From NCBI GenBank assembly GCA_934654765.1, contig CAKUGX010000002.1, positions 1-51,390 on the forward strand: 51,390 nt of DNA. Reading direction: 5' to 3'. How positions within the stretch are numbered: position 1 is the stretch's first letter; the number at the start of each line of letters is the position of its first letter. This document shows, piece after piece, positions 25,762-32,330 of this stretch. Origin of the DNA: an uncultured Collinsella sp. Lineage in GTDB: Bacteria; Actinomycetota; Coriobacteriia; Coriobacteriales; Coriobacteriaceae. The translations under genes and the position numbers were made by a program. The notes under the pieces are model-generated. The model did not search any database and was not told the origin of the DNA. It saw only the letters and a list, made by a program, of their open reading frames with translations.

Positions 25762-25818
25762 GAGCGCGGCGCCGCCACTTGGGCGGGCCGTGCTTTTTTA
25801 AGACGGGAGCTTTCCCGT
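25762..25818 (+). promoter_or_regulatory. nhaA leader with terminator-like and second hairpin
   Basis: An imperfect GC-rich stem (AGCGCGGC..., with GGCCGTGCT) runs into TTTTTT at ~25795, directly before a small hairpin ACGGGA-GCTT-TCCCGT (25803-25818) that touches the ribosome site AAAGGAG. GGGCGG in the first stem could also pair with CCGCCC next to the nhaA start. The layout resembles a riboswitch-type expression platform; the aptamer is not identified. Confidence 0.45.
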
Positions 25819-25832
25819 GAAAGGAGCCGCCC

Positions 25833-27191
25833 ATGGCAGCACCCGAGCAGCTGTTTAACGTTCGTGAGCGCAAGCGTTTTGAGCGCCACGACATCTGGGA
25901 GCGCATCGCCGAGAACGGCACGATTTCCGCCGCCGTCATGGTCTTCGCCGCCATCGCCGCCGTCATCTGCGCCAACACCGATGTCTACGAGGCAATCCAT
26001 CACTTTTTGGAGACCCCGCTGTATGTGGGCCTGGGCAACCTTACGGCCGGTCTCACCGTTGAACTTTTCGTCAACGACTTCCTCATGGCGATTTTCTTTT
26101 TGTTGGTGGGCATTGAGCTTAAGTACGAGATGACGGTCGGCGAGCTCAAGAATCCGCGTCAGGCCATGCTTCCCATGTTGGCGGCCGTGGGCGGCGTCGT
26201 CGTCCCCGCCTGCATCTACCTGATCTTTAACCATGCCGGCGCCCGCAACGGTTGGGCCATCCCCATGGCAACCGATATTGCCTTTGCACTGGGCGTGCTG
26301 TCGCTTTTGGGCAACCGCGTGCCCAACGGCGTGCGCGTGTTCTTCTCGACGCTCGCCATCGCCGACGACCTGATCTCCATCGCCGCCATCGCCATCTTCT
26401 ACGGCCAGAGCCCCAATCCGTTTTGGCTGGGCGCCGCTGCGGTTGTGACCTGCGCGCTCGTGTGGCTCAACAAGACGCAGCACTACCGTCTTGCCCCGTA
26501 TTCGGTGCTGGGCCTTGTGCTGTGGTTCTGCATGTTCAAGAGCGGCGTACATGCCACGCTCGCCGGCGTCATCCTGGCCTTTACCATCCCGGCCAAGTGC
26601 GGCGTTAAGCTCGACAGCCTGACCGACTGGCTGGGCGAGTGCCTGCCACTGCTCGACGACCGCTACGACGACGAGGCGCACATTCTGGGCCAGCACGACT
26701 TTACCGTCTCGACCACCAAGGTCGAGCGCGTCATGCACCGTGTGACCCCGCCGCTCATCCGCATGGAGCGCCTGATTTCCACGCCGGTCAACTTTGTGAT
26801 CCTGCCGATCTTTGCGTTCGTCAACGCGCAGGTTCGCCTGGTGGGCGTGGACATGAGCACGTTGCTCACCGACCCGGTGACGCTCGGCGTGTACTTTGGC
26901 ATGCTGCTGGGCAAGCCGATCGGCATCTTTGGCATGACGTTTGCCCTAGTCAAGCTTAAGGCTTGCGAGCTGCCGCACAACGTCAACTGGCATATGATCG
27001 CCGGTGTGGGCATTCTGGGCGGTATCGGCTTTACCATGTCGATCCTCATCAGCGGCCTTGCCTTCCCGACGGCCCAGTTTGAGGTCCTGGCCGCAAAGGC
27101 CGCCATTCTTGCCGGTTCGGTCACCGCAGCCGTGCTCGGTATGATCTACATGAGCGTGGTCTGCAAGCATCCCTCGCCCAAGGACGAGTAA
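25833..27191 (+). CDS. nhaA: Na+/H+ antiporter NhaA
   Basis: NhaA exchanges Na+ for H+ across the membrane for sodium and pH balance. The 452-residue protein has ~12 hydrophobic segments and the family signatures FFLLVGIELKYEM, WAIPMATDIAFALGVL and the ion-binding Asp pair in STLAIADDLISIAAIA. A hydrophilic ~60-residue loop (EC..LLDDRYDDEAHILGQHD) lies mid-protein. AAAGGAG precedes the ATG. The leader has regulatory-looking hairpins. The repeat element B with a terminator follows. Confidence 0.97.
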   Translation: MAAPEQLFNVRERKRFERHDIWERIAENGTISAAVMVFAAIAAVICANTDVYEAIHHFLETPLYVGLGNLTAGLTVELFVNDFLMAIFFLLVGIELKYEMTVGELKNPRQAMLPMLAAVGGVVVPACIYLIFNHAGARNGWAIPMATDIAFALGVLSLLGNRVPNGVRVFFSTLAIADDLISIAAIAIFYGQSPNPFWLGAAAVVTCALVWLNKTQHYRLAPYSVLGLVLWFCMFKSGVHATLAGVILAFTIPAKCGVKLDSLTDWLGECLPLLDDRYDDEAHILGQHDFTVSTTKVERVMHRVTPPLIRMERLISTPVNFVILPIFAFVNAQVRLVGVDMSTLLTDPVTLGVYFGMLLGKPIGIFGMTFALVKLKACELPHNVNWHMIAGVGILGGIGFTMSILISGLAFPTAQFEVLAAKAAILAGSVTAAVLGMIYMSVVCKHPSPKDE

Positions 27192-27276
27192 GAGCGCGAA
27201 AACCGGCTCCAGAACCGATTCGGGCGCGTTCAAAATGCGGATTCGGGCGGTGCTTGCCGCCTGCCAGACACGCCAG

Positions 27277-27504
27277 TGGTCAAAAAACGCCGTTTGTGAG
27301 TACTGTCACAAACGGCGTATCATTTTAGGTGCGGAAAATAATGAACAAAGTTATAAGAACTGTACGTTAATGAGTGACCATCGACTTCCAATTTGGCGCT
27401 AGCTGACGGTGATTAGGAAGTTTCAAGTCGAGTTTTGCCGATTTCGACCAAGAATCGCTGCTACTAAAAAGGTAACAGTACTCATATTTGCCCTTTTTTG
27501 GCCA
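27277..27504. repeat. MITE-like inverted-repeat element, copy B (228 bp)
   Basis: The right 31-bp end (27474-27504) matches copies A and C closely; the left end (27277-27307) has eight mismatches to it. In the left end a new 12-bp perfect hairpin CGCCGTTTGTGA / TCACAAACGGCG (27288-27317) has arisen, followed by TATCATTTT. It has the same length as copy A. It lies between convergent nhaA and the small minus-strand gene. Confidence 0.8.
27288..27317 (+). terminator. Terminator hairpin in repeat element B
   Basis: A 12-bp perfect stem with loop GTACTG, followed by TATCATTTT. It probably ends nhaA transcripts. Confidence 0.7.
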
Positions 27505-27564
27505 CAAGCCCTAAAACAAGCCTCGCCAAGGTCGGGAAGCGGGCCAAATCGCCGGCCTCGAGGC

Positions 27565-27819
27565 TTATTCCACCGTTCCGTAGACGGCGCCCCAGCCGTG
27601 GGCGGCCAAGGCGGAGTTGAGCTGGTCGCAAAGCGATTGGCGGTCGTAGTAGCCGGGCGGTAGCAGGTTGACGATTTCCATGAGGTCGGGCGCCAGGTCC
27701 AAGATTTCGGCCTGTACGATCAGGTCCAGGCGGTCGATGGCATGGCGGTCGTAAAACAGCCCGTCGACCAGGCGCTGCAGGTCGCCGAATTCCTCGGCCT
27801 GAAACGATCCGTACTCCAT
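27565..27819 (-). CDS. Small conserved protein of unknown function
   Basis: The ATG at 27819 follows AAGGAGG, so the longer frame to 27870 is rejected. The 84-residue acidic product begins MEYGSFQAEEFGDLQRLVDG and contains LPPGYYDRQSLCDQLNSAL and a terminal AHGWGAVYGTVE. It looks like a compact soluble alpha/beta protein with no catalytic motif. It is divergent from the aminotransferase, 149 bp away. Family not recognised. Confidence 0.7.
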   Translation of the reverse strand: MEYGSFQAEEFGDLQRLVDGLFYDRHAIDRLDLIVQAEILDLAPDLMEIVNLLPPGYYDRQSLCDQLNSALAAHGWGAVYGTVE

Positions 27820-27968
27820 AGTACCTCCTTGGGCGCCCCGCGCCGGCATGCGCGGCGATTCGTAATTCATTGCGATGAACTTAATCTATCACGGCTTCAT
27901 ACCGTTGCGGCGGTGGCGGTCTATACTTAGACGAACTGCAACGTACCGCTTCGTGAAAGGTCGCACCC

Positions 27969-29273
27969 ATGCAGACGATCTACCAGAAGATGGAAACCAC
28001 CGAACTCGATGCCGCCATCGAGGCGCTCAAAGCCGAGGTCGCCGAGGTCAAGGCCAAGGGCCTGGCGCTCGACATGGCCCGCGGCAAGCCGTCTCCCGCC
28101 CAGGTGGACATCTCGCGCCCCATGCTCGATATCCTCAACGCCGACGCCGATCTGCACGACGGCAACGTCGACTGCTCCAACTACGGCTGCTTCGAGGGCA
28201 TTCCCTCGGCACGCAAGTTGGCAGGGGAGTTCCTGGGCTGCCCCGCCGAGCAGACGCTCGTGCTGGGTTCGTCGAGCCTGCTGATCGAGCACGATATCGC
28301 CGGCATGTTCTGGCGCTGCGGCTCGTGCGGCAGCGAGCCCTGGGACGCTTACGAGGCTGCGCACGGCGGCAAGAAGGTCAAGTTCCTGTGCCCCGTTCCC
28401 GGCTACGATCGTCACTTTGGCATCACCGCCGATCTGGGTATCGAGAACGTCCCCGTCGCGATGACCGACAACGGCCCCGACATGGACGAGATCGAGCGCC
28501 TGGTTGCCGCCGACGACTCCATCAAGGGCATCTGGTGTGTGCCCAAGTATTCCAACCCCACGGGCATCACCTTTAGCGAGGACACCGTGCGCCGCCTAGT
28601 CGAGATGCCCACGGCCGCGCCCGATTTTCGCATCTTCTGGGACAACGCCTACTGCGTGCACGACCTGTACGACGAGACCGACGAGCTCGCAAACATCTTT
28701 GACCTCGCTCGCACGGCGGGCACCGAGGACCGTGTGGTGGCCTTTGCCTCGACGTCCAAGATCACCTTCCCGGGCGCCGGCATCGGCTTTATTGGTGCGA
28801 GCCCCGCGGTTATCGCCGAGTTCTCCAAGCGCCTGAAGGCCGGCCTCATCAGCGCCGACAAGCTCAACCAGCTGCGTCACGTGCGCTTCCTTCCCACCAT
28901 CGAGGCGGTTAAGGAGCACATGAAAAAGCATGCCGAGTTCCTGCGCCCGCGCTTTGAGGCCGTCGAGCGCAAGCTCACCGAGGGCTTGGGCGACACGGGC
29001 TGCGCCACCTGGACGCACCCCCGCGGCGGCTACTTTGTGAGCTTCGATGGTCCCGAGGGCTCGGCCCAAAAGGTCGCCGCGCTTTGCGCCGACCTGGGCG
29101 TCAAGCTCACGCCGGCCGGTGCTACCTGGCCCTATGGCAAGGACCCGCGCGACACCAACATCCGCATCGCGCCGAGCTATCCCACGGTCGAGGACCTGGA
29201 GGCCGCGCTCGATGTGCTGGTGCTGGCCGTTAAGCTTGTCGCTGCCGAGCTTGCGCGTGCCGAGCGTGCCTAA
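27969..29273 (+). CDS. Class I aminotransferase, aspartate type (PF12897 group)
   Basis: The 434-residue PLP enzyme starts with the helix typical of the group (ELDAAIEALKAEVAEVKAKG LDMARGKPSP split over residues 12-40), has CSNYGCFEGIPSAR, CVPKYSNPTGITFS, FWDNAYCVHDLY and the PLP lysine Lys264 in ASTSKITFPGAGIGF. The C-terminal Arg for the alpha-carboxylate lies in NIRIAPSYP. Members of PF12897 characterised so far are aspartate aminotransferases; substrate here is inferred. GAAAGG precedes the ATG. It stands before a STAS protein gene, 66 nt apart. Confidence 0.9.
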   Translation: MQTIYQKMETTELDAAIEALKAEVAEVKAKGLALDMARGKPSPAQVDISRPMLDILNADADLHDGNVDCSNYGCFEGIPSARKLAGEFLGCPAEQTLVLGSSSLLIEHDIAGMFWRCGSCGSEPWDAYEAAHGGKKVKFLCPVPGYDRHFGITADLGIENVPVAMTDNGPDMDEIERLVAADDSIKGIWCVPKYSNPTGITFSEDTVRRLVEMPTAAPDFRIFWDNAYCVHDLYDETDELANIFDLARTAGTEDRVVAFASTSKITFPGAGIGFIGASPAVIAEFSKRLKAGLISADKLNQLRHVRFLPTIEAVKEHMKKHAEFLRPRFEAVERKLTEGLGDTGCATWTHPRGGYFVSFDGPEGSAQKVAALCADLGVKLTPAGATWPYGKDPRDTNIRIAPSYPTVEDLEAALDVLVLAVKLVAAELARAERA

Positions 29274-29339
29274 CGCATAGGGCCCCGCAAGTCCGCGCCC
29301 GGTACTACCCGCACTTTCGATACGTAAAGGAGCGTATAC

Positions 29340-29654
29340 ATGGATTTGGGTATTTCCACCGACCCCACGCCAGAGCTCTACACCATTAAGGTCACCGGCG
29401 AGATTGATATATCTAACGCCGATAGCCTGCGCAATGCCATCGACCTGGCGCTCGAGCAGCCCACTGAGGCCGTGGAGCTCGATTTTGCCCAGGTGAGCTA
29501 CATCGATTCGACGGGCATTGGCGTGCTCGTGGGCGCCGCGCACCACGCGGTCGACCACGGCAAGCGCTTTAGCTGCACCAATGTGCAGCCCCCGGTGATG
29601 CGCGTGGTTCAGCTGTTGGGTGTCGACCAGGAGATTTCGATCACCGCTGCATAA
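29340..29654 (+). CDS. STAS domain anti-sigma-factor antagonist
   Basis: The 104-residue protein is a single STAS domain: YTIKVTGEIDISNADSLRNA, then VELDFAQVSYIDSTGIGVLV with the conserved Ser that kinases of the SpoIIAB/RsbW class phosphorylate. Unphosphorylated antagonists free a sigma factor by binding its anti-sigma kinase. No kinase or sigma gene adjoins, so the partners are encoded elsewhere. AAAGGAG precedes the ATG at seven nt. Probably cotranscribed with the aminotransferase. Confidence 0.93.
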   Translation: MDLGISTDPTPELYTIKVTGEIDISNADSLRNAIDLALEQPTEAVELDFAQVSYIDSTGIGVLVGAAHHAVDHGKRFSCTNVQPPVMRVVQLLGVDQEISITAA

Positions 29655-29703
29655 TCTTTGCCCCCAAAAGGGCGTGCCGTTTGGCATATGTTTGTGATGC
29701 GCT

Positions 29704-29732
29704 CGGACGTTTTGGCGTCCGGGCGCTATACT
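29704..29732 (+). promoter_or_regulatory. Promoter of the tat-hyp genes with inverted repeat
   Basis: TATACT (29727-29732) is a good -10 box. CGGACG (29704-29709) and CGTCCG (29716-29721) form an inverted repeat over the -35 area, which may be a regulator site. No consensus -35 is seen. Confidence 0.5.
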
Positions 29733-29807
29733 TGACCGAATGAATAGACGAGTTCCGGCCGAATGGCGCGGTGCGGGCTCGACTCACATCGAGCCTTGGA
29801 GGTATGT

Positions 29808-30383
29808 GTGTTTGGTATTGGAGAGGGTGAGCTCGCGATCATCGTGGTCTTCGGCTTTTTGCTGTTTGGCCCGGATAAGCTCCCGCAGATGGGCCGCACG
29901 ATCGGCCGTGCCATCCGTCAGTTCCGCGAGACGCAGGAAAAGATGACGGCCGTTGTTCAGTCCGAGATTATCGATCCGGTGAGCGAGGCCGCGTCGGCCC
30001 CGGTCAAGCCCAAGAAGGCTGCTGCGACCGACGACGATTCCGATGCGGACGAGGATGCCGCCGAGACGGCAGCGCCCGCCAAGAAGGAGACCTTTGCCGA
30101 GCGCCGTGCCCGCCTTGCCGCCGAGAAGGCCGCGAGCGAGGGTGCCACCGAGGGCGAAGGTTCTGCTGAGGAGGCCGATGCCGCCGACGCCGCGTCCGCC
30201 GATGCCGCCGCCGAGTCCGCTTCCGCTGCAGAGCCGGAGCCCGAGCCGGCAGAACCCACGACGGCTGACCTCTACGCCCGCCGTCCCCGCAAGCGCAAGG
30301 CCGTCGTCGACCAGCTCGCTCGCGAGCTCGAGGCCGAGGACGACGCTGCTGCCGCCGACGCCCCGAAGGGAGGCGATGAGTAA
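29808..30383 (+). CDS. Sec-independent translocase subunit TatA/TatB, GTG start
   Basis: The GTG at 29808 follows GGAGG at five nt and places the membrane helix at the N-terminus, as the family requires. The start is VFGIGEGELAIIVVFGFLLF, then the FGPDKLPQ hinge and an amphipathic helix (MGRTIGRAIRQFRETQEK). The ~130-residue tail is acidic and Ala-rich. TatA proteins form the pore of the twin-arginine pathway and TatB binds substrate; the sequence does not separate them surely. The stop overlaps the tatC start by one base. Confidence 0.92.
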   Translation: MFGIGEGELAIIVVFGFLLFGPDKLPQMGRTIGRAIRQFRETQEKMTAVVQSEIIDPVSEAASAPVKPKKAAATDDDSDADEDAAETAAPAKKETFAERRARLAAEKAASEGATEGEGSAEEADAADAASADAAAESASAAEPEPEPAEPTTADLYARRPRKRKAVVDQLARELEAEDDAAAADAPKGGDE

Positions 30384-31174
30384 TGCCTATCGGACCTGCG
30401 CGTATGCCGCTCTTCGATCACCTGGGAGAGCTTCGTCGCCGCCTGACCATCGTGGTCGTGTCGGTGTTTGCCGCCGCTATCGTGCTGTATTTCGCCACAC
30501 CCGTGGTGCTCGACATCTTGGAAGACCCCATCCGCTCCTTTGTGCCGGACGGTAAGTTCTACATCACCACCACGCTCGGCGGTTTTGGCCTGCGCTTCTC
30601 GCTGGCCATCAAGATGGCCGTGGTCATGTGCACGCCCATGATCATCTGGCAGATCCTGGCATTTTTCCTGCCGGCACTGCGCCCCAACGAGCGCAAGTGG
30701 GTTGTGCCCACGGTGCTCGCCTCGACGGTGCTGTTCTTCCTGGGTGCCATCTTCTGCTACTTCATCATCATCCCGGCGGGCTTTGAGTGGCTCATCGGCG
30801 AGACCTCGGCTGTCGCTACGGCGCTGCCCGATCTGGAGAACTACGTCAACATGGAGCTGCTCTTTATGATCGGCTTTGGTGTGGCGTTTGAGCTGCCGCT
30901 CATCATCTTCTACCTGTCCGTTTTCCACATCGTGTCCTATGCGGCCTTCCGCAGCGCCTGGCGCTACGTGTACGTAGGCCTGCTCGTGGGTTCGGCTGTG
31001 ATTACGCCCGACGGCTCGCCCGTTACGCTGGGTCTCATGTATGGCGCCCTGCTCTCGCTCTACGAGATTTCGCTCGCCATCGCTCGCGTGGTCATTACCG
31101 CGCGCGAGGGCAAGGAGGGCCTGTTCGTGAGCCGTCTGGACCTGTTCTCGGACGACGAGGACGACGAGGAGTAA
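30383..31174 (+). CDS. tatC: Twin-arginine translocase subunit TatC
   Basis: TatC is the receptor for twin-arginine signal peptides. The 263-residue protein has six hydrophobic segments and the family motif MPLFDHLGELRRRL, plus FYLSVFHIVSYAAFRSAWRY and VIIT-like VITPDGSPVTLG. Its Glu15-equivalent lies in HLGELRRR. The ATG overlaps the TatA stop (TAATG), a sign of coupled translation, and hypA begins six nt after its stop. The C-terminus is acidic (DDEDDEE). Confidence 0.97.
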   Translation: MPIGPARMPLFDHLGELRRRLTIVVVSVFAAAIVLYFATPVVLDILEDPIRSFVPDGKFYITTTLGGFGLRFSLAIKMAVVMCTPMIIWQILAFFLPALRPNERKWVVPTVLASTVLFFLGAIFCYFIIIPAGFEWLIGETSAVATALPDLENYVNMELLFMIGFGVAFELPLIIFYLSVFHIVSYAAFRSAWRYVYVGLLVGSAVITPDGSPVTLGLMYGALLSLYEISLAIARVVITAREGKEGLFVSRLDLFSDDEDDEE

Positions 31175-31180
31175 ATCGGT

Positions 31181-31537
31181 ATGCACGAGGTTGGCATTGT
31201 CAACGGCATACTCGATACAGTGATTCGCGCGGCGCGTGGGGCGGGGGCCTCGCGCGCCGTTTTGGTAACGCTGCGTATCGGGGATATGACCGAGGTCGTG
31301 CGCGAGGCGCTCGACTTTGCGTGGGAGACATTTCGCGACGAGGACCCGCTCACGCGAGGCTGCGAGCTTGCTGTGGAGGAGGTCCATCCACAAAGCGAGT
31401 GTCTGGACTGCGGCGAGGTTTTCGACCACGATCGCTTCCACTGTCGCTGTCCCCAGTGCGGTGGTGCCAACGTGCGCCTACTGCACGGCCGCGAGCTCGA
31501 TATCGCAAGTATCGAAATCGAAACCCCCGACGATTAG
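31181..31537 (+). CDS. hypA: Nickel metallochaperone HypA
   Basis: HypA binds nickel through its N-terminal Met-His-Glu and, with HypB, inserts it into [NiFe]-hydrogenase. The product starts MHEVGIVNGILDTV and has a four-Cys zinc site (CLDCGEVF then CRCPQCGG). Its length of 118 residues is typical. It lies six nt downstream of tatC and 55 nt before hypB. No hydrogenase structural gene is present, so the target enzyme is elsewhere; hydrogenases are often exported through Tat, which fits the neighbourhood. Confidence 0.96.
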   Translation: MHEVGIVNGILDTVIRAARGAGASRAVLVTLRIGDMTEVVREALDFAWETFRDEDPLTRGCELAVEEVHPQSECLDCGEVFDHDRFHCRCPQCGGANVRLLHGRELDIASIEIETPDD

Positions 31538-31592
31538 CCCGCTAGCCATCTGGTGATGGGGTATAAAGGGGCCAAAGTAAGGAGCGCTAAGT

Positions 31593-32276
31593 ATGGCCGA
31601 GAAAACGATTGATATTGCATCGCCGATTCTGTCGCGCAACGAGCGCCTGGCAGATCAGCTGCGTCAGCGATTTGAGCAGACGAACACCTACGTGATCAAT
31701 GTGCTGTCGAGCCCCGGCTCGGGTAAGACCACCACGATTTTGGACACCAACGAGCGCCTGCGCGACAAGGCCGGCCTACGCTGTGCCGTCATCGAGGGCG
31801 ATATCGCCTCGGATGTCGACGCCATCACCATGAAGGAAGCCGGCATGCCCGCCATCCAGATCAACACGGGCGGCCTGTGCCACCTCGAGGGCAACATGAT
31901 CATGGAGGCCGTCGACGCCTTCGACCAGGCCGTCGGTCTGGAGAACATCGACGTCATCTTTATCGAAAACGTGGGTAACCTGGTCTGCCCGGTCGACTTT
32001 GACCTGGGCGAGAACCTGTCCATCATGATCCTCTCGGTGCCCGAGGGCGACGACAAGCCCATCAAGTACCCGGGCATCTTCCAGCATGCCGGCGCGCAGC
32101 TGCTCAACAAAGTCGACGTGGCCCCGGCTTTCGATTTTGACATGGATAGGTATACTAAGACACTCGATGACCTCAATCCGCAGGCGCCGCGGTTTGCCGT
32201 GAGCGCGCGCAAGGGCGAGGGCATGGATGCCTGGTGCGATTGGCTCATCGGGCAGATTGAGCAAGCAAGGGCGTAA
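31593..32276 (+). CDS. hypB: GTPase HypB, nickel insertion
   Basis: HypB is the GTPase that drives nickel transfer to hydrogenase precursors. The 227-residue protein has the P-loop SSPGSGKTTT (39-48), IEGDIASDVDA, the metal site GLCHLEG plus Cys in ENVGNLVCPVDF, and the guanine motif LLNKVD. The N-terminal His-rich nickel-storage region of some relatives is absent. AAGGAG precedes the ATG, and a TATAAA hexamer at 31562-31567 may give an internal promoter. The TTG start of topA is 54 nt downstream. Confidence 0.97.
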   Translation: MAEKTIDIASPILSRNERLADQLRQRFEQTNTYVINVLSSPGSGKTTTILDTNERLRDKAGLRCAVIEGDIASDVDAITMKEAGMPAIQINTGGLCHLEGNMIMEAVDAFDQAVGLENIDVIFIENVGNLVCPVDFDLGENLSIMILSVPEGDDKPIKYPGIFQHAGAQLLNKVDVAPAFDFDMDRYTKTLDDLNPQAPRFAVSARKGEGMDAWCDWLIGQIEQARA

Positions 32277-32330
32277 GTCGGCCGCCATACGGGCGGGCGT
32301 AGCCGCAGAGATACGAGATAGGAGCCTCTT

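Noticed and set aside
24636..26738. A 700-codon antisense frame over ppaC and nhaA
   Set aside because: Reverse shadow of two well-identified genes; no recognisable domain.
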